A stretch of 64,000 nucleotides of DNA from Azoamicus sp964456515 (GTDB taxonomy: Bacteria > Pseudomonadota > Gammaproteobacteria > UBA6186 > Azoamicaceae), in the NCBI GenBank assembly GCA_964456515.1, contig CAYVZP010000002.1:17330-81329 (forward strand), written 5' to 3'. Shown here in pieces: positions 18,045 to 28,094 of the stretch. Both the position numbers and the translations under genes were made by a program. Under the pieces are notes generated by a model. The model was not told the origin of the DNA. It was given only the letters and a program-made list of their open reading frames with translations, and did no database searches. How positions within the stretch are numbered: position 1 is the first letter of the stretch; each line of letters starts with the position of its first letter.

Positions 18045-18635
18045 ATGCAAAGTATTTTTTTTTATATTTTTGCTAGCATATCTATTTTTTCATCTATATT
18101 AGTAGTATTATCTAAAAATACTGTGAAATCTGTTTTATTTTTAATATTATCATTTGTATCAACTGCGTGTTTATGGATTTTATTAGAAGCAGAATTTTTA
18201 GCCATCACTTTAATTTTAGTTTACGTTGGTGCTGTTATGGTTTTATTTTTATTTGTAGTTATGATGATAGATCAAGAATTTGAAATTAAAAATATAGGTA
18301 TATCAGAATACTCACCTATTATAATTTTTACATCAATATCAATGTTAATTGTATTATTATCATTAATGAATCCTTATACCTATGGAGCAGATATTATTAT
18401 ACCAGAAATAAAAGGAACTGTTAGCAATGTTAAAATATTAGGCCTATTATTATATAAAAAACATTTATTTGTTTTTGAAATTGCTGGTTTATTATTATTA
18501 GTTGGTATGGTTGCAGCTATAGCAATATCTTTTAGAGGTAAACAAAATAGACTAAATCAAGATGTATCTGTACAAATAAATATAAAATCAGAAAACAGAA
18601 TAAAATTAATTCAAAAAAAAAATGATATATTTTAA
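18045..18635 (+). CDS. nuoJ: NADH-quinone oxidoreductase subunit J
   Basis: ND6-type membrane subunit with five hydrophobic helices (196 residues). The conserved third helix reads AEFLAITLILVYVGAVMVLF, containing the pi-bulge region that couples quinone reduction to proton pumping. The ribosome site AAGGAG lies seven bases before the ATG. The C terminus after the last helix is a lysine-rich cytoplasmic tail. Confidence 0.96.
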   Translation: MQSIFFYIFASISIFSSILVVLSKNTVKSVLFLILSFVSTACLWILLEAEFLAITLILVYVGAVMVLFLFVVMMIDQEFEIKNIGISEYSPIIIFTSISMLIVLLSLMNPYTYGADIIIPEIKGTVSNVKILGLLLYKKHLFVFEIAGLLLLVGMVAAIAISFRGKQNRLNQDVSVQINIKSENRIKLIQKKNDIF

Positions 18636-18649
18636 TTTTAAGGATCTTT

Positions 18650-18955
18650 ATGATTGTTTTATCTAATTTTTTAATGTTTAGTTCTGTGCTATTTGTCATA
18701 GGATTAACCGGTATTTTTATTAATAGAAAAAATATTATAATTTTATTAATGTGTATAGAACTTATATTATTAGCCGTTAATACAAATTTTATAGCTTTTT
18801 CTAGATTTCTTGGCGATTATACAGGCCAGGTTTTTGTTTTCTTTATATTAGCTGTTGCAGCAGTTGAAGCTGCTATAGGTTTAGCTATTTTAGTTATAAT
18901 TTTTAGAAATCGTGGAACTGTAAGTGTTAGAAGAATGAATATTTTAAAGGGGTAA
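18650..18955 (+). CDS. nuoK: NADH-quinone oxidoreductase subunit K
   Basis: ND4L-type subunit, 101 residues, three helices. The membrane glutamates needed for proton transfer are both present, in LLMCIELILLAVN (helix 2) and AAVEAAIGLAILV (helix 3). GTVSVRRMNILKG is the usual C terminus. It is spaced 14 bases after nuoJ and four bases before nuoL. Confidence 0.97.
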   Translation: MIVLSNFLMFSSVLFVIGLTGIFINRKNIIILLMCIELILLAVNTNFIAFSRFLGDYTGQVFVFFILAVAAVEAAIGLAILVIIFRNRGTVSVRRMNILKG

Positions 18956-18959
18956 TTTT

Positions 18960-20930
18960 GTGGAGTTTTTAAATACGTATATTTTAATAATAGTTTTTTC
19001 TCCATTATTTAGTTCTTTAGTTGTTGGATTAAATTGTAGAATAATAAATAACAAATTTGCACATTTTATAACTATTTTTATGATGTTTGTATCAAGTATA
19101 TTATCATTAAAAGTATTATATATGTATTCATTTCAAAATATTCAAATATTTGAAACAACATTATATACTTGGGGTAATGTTTGCGACGTAAAATTTGAAA
19201 TAGGTTTTTTAATAGATAGACTAACAGCAATTATGTTATTTGTTGTTTCATTCATTTCTTTATTAATTCATATATATACTATTGGCTATATGACAGGTGA
19301 TACTGGTTATAATAGATTCTTTTCATATATTTCATTTTTTACATTTGCTATGTTAATGTTGGTGTCATCAAATAATTTCATTCAATTGTTTTTTGGCTGG
19401 GAAGCTGTTGGGCTAGCATCATATTTATTAATAGGATTTTGGTTTAACAGAGAAACAGCAATCGTTGCTAATATGAAAGCTTTTATTGTAAACAGAATTG
19501 GCGATCTAGGATTTTTACTTGGAATAGCTGCAATTTTTTGTTGTTTTGGAACATTCAATTACAAAGAAGTATTTGACAATGTAAATAAACTAATTATTGA
19601 TAATTCAAATTTATTAAATACATTTTCATACTTCGATTCAGTCTCAGCTGTTACATTTATTTCCATCTGTCTATTTATTGGTGCAATGGGCAAATCTGCA
19701 CAAATACCATTACATATATGGTTACCTGATTCAATGGAAGGACCAACTCCAATATCTGCTTTAATTCATGCAGCAACCATGGTTACCGCCGGAATATTTA
19801 TGGTTTCAAGAATGTCTCCAATCTTTGAATATTCACAAACAGCATTAATATTCATTTTATTTATTGGAACAATAACATGTTTTTTTATGGGGTTGTTAGG
19901 CATTGTACAAAATGATATTAAAAGAGTTGTTGCATATTCTACATTATCTCAATTAGGTTTAATGGTTGCAGCATTAGGTGTATCCGCTTATTCTGCCGCC
20001 ATGTTTCATTTAATTACACACGCATTTTTTAAAGCCTTGCTTTTCCTAGGAGCTGGATCAGTTATAGTAGCTTTACATCATGAACAAGATATACGTAAAA
20101 TGGGCGGTTTAAAAAAATATATGCCTATAACATATTATACTATGTTAATAGGTAGTTTAGCTTTATGTGGTTTTCCTGGATTCTCCGGTTTTTTTTCAAA
20201 AGATTTAATTATTGAATCAATTAAATTATCAACATTACCATATTCAAATATTGCTTATTATTTTTTAATAACAGCTATATTTTTTACATCATTTTATTCA
20301 TTTCGAATGTTTCTGTTAGTTTTTCATACTAATAATAGACTTGATAAAAAACTTGGTGTAATAAAAGAATGCTCATGGGTTATTACACTTCCACTTGTAT
20401 TTTTAGCATTTTTTGCCTTATTTTCTGGATGGATGTTATTTGATTATATAATCAATGGTTATTTTAGTTTATCAATCTTTGTTAAAGATCTCGATTTTTT
20501 AAATAGAATTTTAAATGATTTACATAATAGTAAACATTTATTTTTTCATGGATTTACAGCACCAACATTTTTAATTAGTATATCTGGAATGTTAAGTGCC
20601 TGGTATTTATATTCTATTAATATTAAACTTACTGATAAAATAAAACAAAAATTAAATTTAATATATATCATATTAATTCATAAATATGGATTTGATACAT
20701 TTAATCAATATATTTTAGCTAATAGTGTAAAATTTTGTGGTAAAATTTTATGGAAAATTGGCGATGTTTTTTTAATAGATAAATTAATTGTTAATGGTAT
20801 TCCATTAATGTTTAAATATTTATCTAAATTTATGCGAAACATACAAACAGGAAGATTATATAATTATGTTTATATAATGATAACTGGTTTTGTATTATTA
20901 TTATTCGCTTTATCATCTAATGTAACGTAA
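18960..20930 (+). CDS. nuoL: NADH-quinone oxidoreductase subunit L (GTG start)
   Basis: ND5-type antiporter-like subunit at the distal end of the membrane arm, 656 residues. Core residues are kept: the Glu in FFGWEAVGLASYLLIGFW, the Lys and acidic positions around GAMGKSAQIPLHIWLPDSME, and the broken helix GPTPISALIHAATMVTAGI. The C-terminal lateral helix is represented by the region after residue 500. The GTG start at 18960 is preceded by AAGGGG at a suitable distance. Asn/Ile-rich loops separate the last helices. Confidence 0.97.
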   Translation: MEFLNTYILIIVFSPLFSSLVVGLNCRIINNKFAHFITIFMMFVSSILSLKVLYMYSFQNIQIFETTLYTWGNVCDVKFEIGFLIDRLTAIMLFVVSFISLLIHIYTIGYMTGDTGYNRFFSYISFFTFAMLMLVSSNNFIQLFFGWEAVGLASYLLIGFWFNRETAIVANMKAFIVNRIGDLGFLLGIAAIFCCFGTFNYKEVFDNVNKLIIDNSNLLNTFSYFDSVSAVTFISICLFIGAMGKSAQIPLHIWLPDSMEGPTPISALIHAATMVTAGIFMVSRMSPIFEYSQTALIFILFIGTITCFFMGLLGIVQNDIKRVVAYSTLSQLGLMVAALGVSAYSAAMFHLITHAFFKALLFLGAGSVIVALHHEQDIRKMGGLKKYMPITYYTMLIGSLALCGFPGFSGFFSKDLIIESIKLSTLPYSNIAYYFLITAIFFTSFYSFRMFLLVFHTNNRLDKKLGVIKECSWVITLPLVFLAFFALFSGWMLFDYIINGYFSLSIFVKDLDFLNRILNDLHNSKHLFFHGFTAPTFLISISGMLSAWYLYSINIKLTDKIKQKLNLIYIILIHKYGFDTFNQYILANSVKFCGKILWKIGDVFLIDKLIVNGIPLMFKYLSKFMRNIQTGRLYNYVYIMITGFVLLLFALSSNVT

Positions 20931-20948
20931 ACAATTTTGGAAAATAGT

Positions 20949-22487
20949 ATGTTTTTAAATATACCTTTATTAAGTTTTATAATTTGGTTACCAATTATTA
21001 TTGGATGTTTAATGTTAATTTTTAACAATGATAAAAAAAAATTTATTGCTAAAAATTTTTCTTTAATAACATCCATTTTTTCATTGTATTTATGTTATTT
21101 ATTATATTTAGAATTCAAGCCAGGGTTATGGGAAATGCAATTACTTGAAAATAAAGCATGGATATCAAATCTAGGTATATTTTATACCTTAGGTATTGAT
21201 GGCATTTCCATGCCATTAATTATATTAACATGTTTAATGACATTTATTGTTATAATTTTCTCCTATAATTCTATTAATAAATATGTTAATCAATATAATG
21301 CTTATTTTTTAATAATGCAAGGATTAGTATGTGGAGTGTTTGCCTCACTGGATTCTATTTTATTTTACGTATTTTTTGAATCAATGTTAATTCCAATGTT
21401 TTTAATAATTGGCATATGGGGTGGGGTTAACAGAATTTATGCTACAATTAAATTCTTTATTTATACATTCCTTGGTTCAGTGTTTTTTTTAATATCATTA
21501 ATTTATTTACATTATGTATTATATTTTAATAGCGGTGAAATAACATTTTCTATATTAAAATTTCAATCTATTTATTTATCTATTAGTCAACAAAAAATTT
21601 TATTTTGGGGAATGTTATTTACATTTGCAATAAAAGTACCTATGTGGCCAGTTCATACATGGTTACCTGATGCACATGTTGAAGCACCTACTGGTGGATC
21701 TATAATATTAGCAGCAATAACTTTAAAAGTTGGTGGATATGGCATAATTAGATTTTTATTACCAATTGTTCCAGATGGTTGTTTAATATTTTCAGATATT
21801 ATTATTATTTTATCATTTATAGCAATAGTTTATATAGGGTTAGTTGCAATTGTTCAACAAGATATAAAAAAATTGATTGCATATTCATCCATTTCACACA
21901 TGGGTTTTGTAACATTAGGATGTTTTTTAGTTTTTTCATTTAATTTTAATTCTGAATACTTTAGAGAAGCAATTATAGGCGTTGAAGGCGCAATGATGCA
22001 AATGATATCACACGGATTTGTTTCAGGCGCTATGTTTTTATGTGTTGGCATTTTATATAATAGATTACACACAAAATTAATTGCTAAATATGGTGGAGTT
22101 GCTCATAAGATGCCAGTTTTTGCATCATTATTTATGATTTTTATTATGGCTAACTCTGGACTGCCCGGAACATCTGGTTTTGTCGGAGAATTATTAATAA
22201 TACTAACAGCATTTAAAGTAAATTATCTATATGCTTTTTTTGCAGGATTAACATTAATTTTAGGCGCAACATACAATTTATGGATGTATAAAAGAGTAAT
22301 TTTTGGGAAAATTATTAATTCTGATATATTTAAACTAACTGATGTAATATGGCATGAAAAATATCCTTTATTTTTATTAGCTTTTTTAATTATTCTTTTT
22401 GGTATATGGCCAGCACCACTTTTGGATTTAATACATCCATCTATTGAACATTTAGTTTATCAAATAATGCAATCAAAAGTTTTTTAG
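20949..22487 (+). CDS. nuoM: NADH-quinone oxidoreductase subunit M
   Basis: ND4-type proton-pumping subunit with about 14 helices. Visible landmarks are the key Glu in FYVFFESMLIPMFLIIGIWG, the central Lys in FAIKVPMWPVHTWLPDAHVE, the segment APTGGSIILAAITLKVGGYG and the second Lys/His region YSSISHMGFVTLG. An upstream in-frame TTG at 20937 would add four residues; ATG 20949 is chosen because it starts the first helix (512 residues). The ribosome site is weak (TGGAAAA). The gap to nuoL is 18 bases. Confidence 0.96.
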   Translation: MFLNIPLLSFIIWLPIIIGCLMLIFNNDKKKFIAKNFSLITSIFSLYLCYLLYLEFKPGLWEMQLLENKAWISNLGIFYTLGIDGISMPLIILTCLMTFIVIIFSYNSINKYVNQYNAYFLIMQGLVCGVFASLDSILFYVFFESMLIPMFLIIGIWGGVNRIYATIKFFIYTFLGSVFFLISLIYLHYVLYFNSGEITFSILKFQSIYLSISQQKILFWGMLFTFAIKVPMWPVHTWLPDAHVEAPTGGSIILAAITLKVGGYGIIRFLLPIVPDGCLIFSDIIIILSFIAIVYIGLVAIVQQDIKKLIAYSSISHMGFVTLGCFLVFSFNFNSEYFREAIIGVEGAMMQMISHGFVSGAMFLCVGILYNRLHTKLIAKYGGVAHKMPVFASLFMIFIMANSGLPGTSGFVGELLIILTAFKVNYLYAFFAGLTLILGATYNLWMYKRVIFGKIINSDIFKLTDVIWHEKYPLFLLAFLIILFGIWPAPLLDLIHPSIEHLVYQIMQSKVF

Positions 22488-22497
22488 GTATTTAAAT

Positions 22498-23922
22498 ATG
22501 TATACTGGATTAATTGTAATGTTACCAGAAATAATAATTTCTGTGATGGCATGTTTTATTTTAATTTTAGATTTATTTATATCTAAAGCTAAAAAAAATA
22601 TTATTTATTATTTGTCACAAATAACTATATTAAGTGTTATATTTATATCTTTTTATTTAATCACCACACCACGTTGCACACTGTTTTATGGAGCATTTGT
22701 TTCTGATTTTTATAGCGTATTATTTAAATTTATAATAGCAATTGGTGGTTTTTGTATATTTTTATATTCTAAAGAATATCTTAAATATATTGATTTATTT
22801 AAAGGTGAATATTTTGTTTTATGTTTACTATCAATATTAGGCATGATGATCATGGTATCCAGCGGTACTTTCTTAACATTATATTTAGGCTTAGAATTGC
22901 TATCATTACCCTTATATTCATTAATAATCATGAATAAAAGTGCCGTTTCATCTGAAGCATCAATGAAATATTTTATAATGGGATCTATAGCATCCGGCAT
23001 TTTTTTATTTGGAGTATCTTTGGTTTATGGTATGACCGGTACAATAGATTTTAAATTAATAAATCAAATTATTATAAACGAAGAAGTGTTTTCTAATATA
23101 ACTTTACAATATGGTTTAGCTTTTATTATTGCAGGATTAGTATTTAAATTTGGCGCAGTGCCATTTCATATGTGGGTTCCTGATGTATATGAAGGATCAC
23201 CAATTACAATAACAATGTTTATAGGCACAATTCCAAAAATCGCTGCCCTAGGAATGGCTTATAGATTAATTATAGATACATTTTCAGTATTAAATACAGA
23301 ATTAGAATTCTTATTTATAACTATTGGTACTATATCATTATTCTTAGGTAATATTTTTGCATTATCTCAAATAAATATAAAAAGATTACTTGGATATTCT
23401 GCTATAGCACATGTTGGTTTTATTTTTTGTGGTTTAGCAGCATCTGATGTTAGTGATTTTGGACCAATAACATTTTACGTCTCTATTTATATTTTATCAT
23501 CACTTGGAGCCTTTGCTATAATTATTGCATTAAGTTCTAAAGAAAAAGAAGCAAATTTAATAACAGATTTAAATGGACTTGGATTATCTTATCCTGTAAT
23601 GGGTATTATGATGATGTTATTTCTATTATCTTTAGCTGGAATTCCGCCTACAGCTGGATTTTTTGCAAAATTTTTTGTAATTAAAAGCTTAATATCATAT
23701 GGATTTTTTGAATTAGCATTATTTGTAGTATTAATGTCAGTTATTGCTTCATATTATTATTTGAAAATTATTAAAACAATGTTTTTTGAACAAATATATA
23801 CAAATATTAAAATAAATGGAATGTCTAAATTAGGGTTATGTTTTATTTTAATTAATGGTGGATTAATTTTATTTATTGGCATTTTTCCTGACATGTTTTT
23901 AAAAATATGTTCTATTCCTTAA
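22498..23922 (+). CDS. nuoN: NADH-quinone oxidoreductase subunit N
   Basis: ND2-type proton-pumping subunit, 474 residues, last gene of the complex I operon. Conserved stretches include the Glu in LYLGLELLSLPLYSLI, the Lys in VFKFGAVPFHMWVPDVYEGS and YSAIAHVGFIFCGLA. GIPPTAGFFAKFFVIKSLI marks the second broken-helix region. With it all fourteen subunits of a NADH-type complex I are encoded in unbroken canonical order. A symmetric AT-rich hairpin follows. Confidence 0.97.
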   Translation: MYTGLIVMLPEIIISVMACFILILDLFISKAKKNIIYYLSQITILSVIFISFYLITTPRCTLFYGAFVSDFYSVLFKFIIAIGGFCIFLYSKEYLKYIDLFKGEYFVLCLLSILGMMIMVSSGTFLTLYLGLELLSLPLYSLIIMNKSAVSSEASMKYFIMGSIASGIFLFGVSLVYGMTGTIDFKLINQIIINEEVFSNITLQYGLAFIIAGLVFKFGAVPFHMWVPDVYEGSPITITMFIGTIPKIAALGMAYRLIIDTFSVLNTELEFLFITIGTISLFLGNIFALSQINIKRLLGYSAIAHVGFIFCGLAASDVSDFGPITFYVSIYILSSLGAFAIIIALSSKEKEANLITDLNGLGLSYPVMGIMMMLFLLSLAGIPPTAGFFAKFFVIKSLISYGFFELALFVVLMSVIASYYYLKIIKTMFFEQIYTNIKINGMSKLGLCFILINGGLILFIGIFPDMFLKICSIP

Positions 23923-23990
23923 TGTAATATACTATATGTATATTTATAAAAAAATAAAACATATATATAAAAATAATTAACATTTTAAAT

Positions 23991-24030
23991 AAATAGATAT
24001 ATTATTATATTTATATTAATATATCTATTT
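23991..24030. terminator. Hairpin between convergent nuoN and rpoC
   Basis: A perfect 14-base inverted repeat, AAATAGATATATTA at 23991-24004 and its complement at 24017-24030, with a 12-base loop. T residues follow on the plus strand, as in an intrinsic terminator for the nuo transcript. It lies in the 124-base convergent spacer and could stop both transcripts. Low GC makes the stem weak. Confidence 0.5.
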
Positions 24031-24046
24031 TTTATAATAATTTATT

Positions 24047-27000
24047 TTAATACATTTTTTTTTTATAAAAACCCGTTCCCGCTGGTATTAATTTACCAAC
24101 AATTACATTTTCCTTTAACCCAATTAATCTATCTTTTTTTTCATTTATTGCTGCATCTATTAAAATCTTAGTTGTTTCTTGAAAAGATGCTGCAGAAATA
24201 AATGACTCTGTTGTTAATGATGATTTCGTTATACCTAATAATATTTGTTTATATGTAATTAGTTTTTTATTTTTTTCAATTAATTGCATATTAATTTTAT
24301 TAATTTTATTTATATTTTCCTGATCTTTTATTATTAAATTACTATCACCAGGTGATAAAATTATTCCTTTTTTTAACATTTGTTTAATTATTATTTCAAT
24401 ATGTTTTTCATTTATACTTACACCCTGCATTTTATATATATCTAACACATTTAATTTAATATATTCAGTTAATTCATTAACCCCAAGTATATTTAATATA
24501 TCATGTAAATTATACTCACCATCTACCAACACCTCACCTTTACCTATTATTTCATCTTCAAATACATTTGGAGTTTGCCAACTTGGTATTATAATTTCAT
24601 GTTTTATTTTATCTATTGTTTCTATAATAATAATTGTTTTACCCTTTTTTGCTTTATTGAATGAAATTTTACCAGTTGCAGTTGCTAAAACAGCTGAATT
24701 TTTAGGATTTCTTGCCTCAAATATATCAGCCACACGTGGCAATCCGCCTGTTATATCTTTAGTTTTAATTGCCTCTCTTGGTATTTTAGCAATAACATCA
24801 CCTTGATTAATTAATTGTTTATTACCAATTGTTAATATTGTTCCAGGTAATAAAAAATAATTTATAAATGCACCTACATCATTATTACCATGTTTATTAA
24901 TTATTCTAATACATGGTTTTGTCTCATCATTTAAATCTTTTTTTTTATCAATCTCAATTACTCTTAAAATTGACAACCCTGTTACTTTATCAGTTTCTTT
25001 TTTAACAGTAAAATTAACAACTAAATTTAAATAATTAACAGACCCATCAATTTCTGATATAATTGGATAATTATGTGGATCCCATTGTGATATAATTTTT
25101 CCAGTTTTAATATATACTCTATTTTTAACAATTACAGATGCTCCATAAGGAATTTTATGATATTCTTTTTCTTTATCATTTTTATCTACAATTTTAATTA
25201 TACCAGCATGTGATACTGAAATCATTTTACCACTGCGTGCATGCTTTACAGTTTTTAAATTTTTATAACTAATTCTTCCAGACGATTTAGCTTGAACACA
25301 ACTTTTTAAACTTGTTTTAGAGGCTGCGCCACCTAAATGAAATGTTCTCATAGTTAATTGAGTTCCTGGCTCGCCAATTGATTGCGCTGCAATAGTACCA
25401 ACAGCTTCTGCTATATTTACTAAATTACCAGTACTTAAATCCATGCCATAACATTTTACACAAATACCTTTATATAATTTACATTTTATTACTGATCTTA
25501 CTTTAATTTGTTCTATATTTAATTGATTCAAAATACGCATTTTTTCTTTACATATAAGCGAAAATTTCTTTATTACAATATTTTGTTTATCATCTAAAAT
25601 ATCATCTTGTATTATTCTACCATACACTCTTTGTGATAATGCTTCCAATACAGTTCCGCCTTCTATAATTGGCTTAATAAATAAACCATCATCAGTTTTA
25701 CAATCATATGCTGTAATTACAAGATCTTGTGCAACATCAACTAATCTGCGTGTTAAATATCCTGAATTAGCTGTTTTTAAAGCTGTGTCAGCCAAACCTT
25801 TTCTCGCTCCATGCGCTGAAATAAAATACTCTAATATATTTAAACCTTCCTTAAAGTTAGCTATAATAGGTGTTTCTATTATAGATCCATCTGGCTTAGC
25901 CATCAAACCCCTCATTCCTGCCAATTGCCTGATTTGAGTAGGCGACCCTCTAGCCCCTGATCTTGCCATCATATAAATTGGATTAAAAGACTCTTTTATA
26001 ATAAGAACATTATTTTCAGTAATTATTTTTTTTACTGATATTATTTTCATTAAATCTTTTGTTATTATTTCACTTGATCTTGACCATATATCAATTATTT
26101 TATTATGTTTCTCTTCTTTGGTTATTAATCCTAAAGAATAATGCTCTTCTATTTTTTTCACATGCATCATAGATACTTTAATTAATGCTGGTTTTGTATC
26201 TGGTATTTCAACATCATCTATTCCAATTGAAATGCCAGATTGTGTTGCATATTTAAAACCACACGTTTTAAGTTTATCTAACAACAATATAGTTTTATCT
26301 ACACCTAATTTAACATAACAATCTGAAATTAAATCAGAGATGTCTTTTTTTATAATTATTTTATTTATATTAAATGTTAAACCACTAGGTATTAATCTAT
26401 TAAGTATTATTTTACCTAAAGTAATTTTTATTATTTTATTTTTAATTTTTAATTTTACTATATCATTAATATTTATTAAATTTATTTCATAAGCTTTTTC
26501 AACATCATTTGTACTTTTAAAATAATATGTTTCTTGTATTTTTTTTGTTTTAGATAAATAATGTAATCCTAAAATAATATCATGTGATGGAACAATCACA
26601 GGATCACCATTTGAAGGTGACAATATATTATTTGTTGCCATCATAAGAATCTTAGCTTCTATTTGAGCTTCCAGTGTCAATGGAATATGTATTGCCATTT
26701 GATCGCCATCAAAATCAGCATTAAAAGCAGAACATACTAATGGATGCAATTGTATTGTTTTACTATTTATTAATTTAGGTTCAAAAGCCTGTATTCCTAA
26801 TCTATGTAGTGTTGGTGCTCTATTTAATAATATTGGATGTTGTTTAATAATTTCTTCTAAAATTTGCCATATTTGCTCACTTTGTTTATCAATAATTTTC
26901 TTTGATTTTTTTATTGTTGTTGACAATTTACGTTTTTGTAATTCATGAAAAATAAATGGTTTAAATAATTCTAATGCCAATTGTTTTGGTATTCCACATT

Positions 27001-28093
27001 CATTTAATTTTAATTGCGGACCTACAACAATAATAGATCTACCAGAATAATCAACACGTTTACCCAATAAATTTTGTCTAAAACGACCATACTTTCCTTT
27101 TATCATATCTGCTAAAGATTTTAACGGACGTTTATTAAAACCATTTATTGGCTTACTTTTTTTATTATTATCTAACAATGCATCAACAGCTTCCTGCAAC
27201 ATTCTTTTTTCATTACGTATTATTATTTCTGGTGCATTTAAATTAATTAATTTTTTTAATCTATTATTTCTATTTACAACTCTTCTATATAAATCGTTAA
27301 GATCGGATGACGCAAAACGCCCTCCATCTAATGGAACAAGTGGTCTTAAATCTGGCGGCAAAATAGGTAAAATTGTTAACATCATCCATTCAGGTCTGTT
27401 ATTAGATTTTATAAAAGATGTAATTACTTTTAATCTACGTAATAATTTATTAAATTTAGTTTCAGATTTTGTTTTACTTATTTCTTCTTTAATAACATTT
27501 GATTCTAAAGATAAATTTATATTTTTAAGCAATGTATGTATAGCATCGCCACCGGTTTTAATTTTAAACTCATCACCATATTCTTTTAATGTTTTAATAT
27601 AATCATCTTCATTTAATATTTGATTATCTTCCAACAAAGTTGCTCCAGAACTTGATGTAATATATTCTTCAAAATATAATATTTTCTCTACATTTTTTAG
27701 TGTCATATTTAAAATCAAACTAATTTTAGATGGTAATGATTTTAAAAACCAAATATGTGCAACAGGCGTTGCGAGAGCAACATGTCCCATTCTACCTCTA
27801 CGTACTTTAGATAACGTTACTTCAACACCACATTTTTCACAAATCACGCCTCTATGTTTTAATTTTTTATATTTACCACATAAACATTCATAATTTTTTG
27901 TTGGACCAAAAATTTTTGCACAAAACAAACCATCACGCTCTGCCTTAAATGTTCTATAATTTATTGTTTCTGGCTTTTTCACCTCACCATAAGAAATTGA
28001 TAAAATTTTTTCTGGTGATAATAAACTTATTCTTACAATGTTAAAGTTTACAGTATCTGATTGTTTTTTTAATATTTTTAATATATCTTTCAA
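24047..28093 (-). CDS. rpoC: RNA polymerase beta' subunit
   Basis: Large catalytic subunit, 1348 residues (E. coli 1407). The active-site magnesium loop NADFDGDQMAIH is intact at about residue 455. The N-terminal zinc site (CLCGKYKKLKHRGVICEKCG) and the second zinc site (CKLYKGICVKCYG) are present. The bridge-helix and trigger-loop area shows GARGSPTQIRQLAGMRGLMA and TQLTMRTFHLGGAA. The C terminus ends with GLKENVIVGKLIPAGTGF, which packs with omega. It begins one base after the rpoB stop, so the two are translationally linked but not fused. Confidence 0.98.
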   Translation of the reverse strand: MKDILKILKKQSDTVNFNIVRISLLSPEKILSISYGEVKKPETINYRTFKAERDGLFCAKIFGPTKNYECLCGKYKKLKHRGVICEKCGVEVTLSKVRRGRMGHVALATPVAHIWFLKSLPSKISLILNMTLKNVEKILYFEEYITSSSGATLLEDNQILNEDDYIKTLKEYGDEFKIKTGGDAIHTLLKNINLSLESNVIKEEISKTKSETKFNKLLRRLKVITSFIKSNNRPEWMMLTILPILPPDLRPLVPLDGGRFASSDLNDLYRRVVNRNNRLKKLINLNAPEIIIRNEKRMLQEAVDALLDNNKKSKPINGFNKRPLKSLADMIKGKYGRFRQNLLGKRVDYSGRSIIVVGPQLKLNECGIPKQLALELFKPFIFHELQKRKLSTTIKKSKKIIDKQSEQIWQILEEIIKQHPILLNRAPTLHRLGIQAFEPKLINSKTIQLHPLVCSAFNADFDGDQMAIHIPLTLEAQIEAKILMMATNNILSPSNGDPVIVPSHDIILGLHYLSKTKKIQETYYFKSTNDVEKAYEINLININDIVKLKIKNKIIKITLGKIILNRLIPSGLTFNINKIIIKKDISDLISDCYVKLGVDKTILLLDKLKTCGFKYATQSGISIGIDDVEIPDTKPALIKVSMMHVKKIEEHYSLGLITKEEKHNKIIDIWSRSSEIITKDLMKIISVKKIITENNVLIIKESFNPIYMMARSGARGSPTQIRQLAGMRGLMAKPDGSIIETPIIANFKEGLNILEYFISAHGARKGLADTALKTANSGYLTRRLVDVAQDLVITAYDCKTDDGLFIKPIIEGGTVLEALSQRVYGRIIQDDILDDKQNIVIKKFSLICKEKMRILNQLNIEQIKVRSVIKCKLYKGICVKCYGMDLSTGNLVNIAEAVGTIAAQSIGEPGTQLTMRTFHLGGAASKTSLKSCVQAKSSGRISYKNLKTVKHARSGKMISVSHAGIIKIVDKNDKEKEYHKIPYGASVIVKNRVYIKTGKIISQWDPHNYPIISEIDGSVNYLNLVVNFTVKKETDKVTGLSILRVIEIDKKKDLNDETKPCIRIINKHGNNDVGAFINYFLLPGTILTIGNKQLINQGDVIAKIPREAIKTKDITGGLPRVADIFEARNPKNSAVLATATGKISFNKAKKGKTIIIIETIDKIKHEIIIPSWQTPNVFEDEIIGKGEVLVDGEYNLHDILNILGVNELTEYIKLNVLDIYKMQGVSINEKHIEIIIKQMLKKGIILSPGDSNLIIKDQENINKINKINMQLIEKNKKLITYKQILLGITKSSLTTESFISAASFQETTKILIDAAINEKKDRLIGLKENVIVGKLIPAGTGFYKKKMY

Positions 28094-28094
28094 T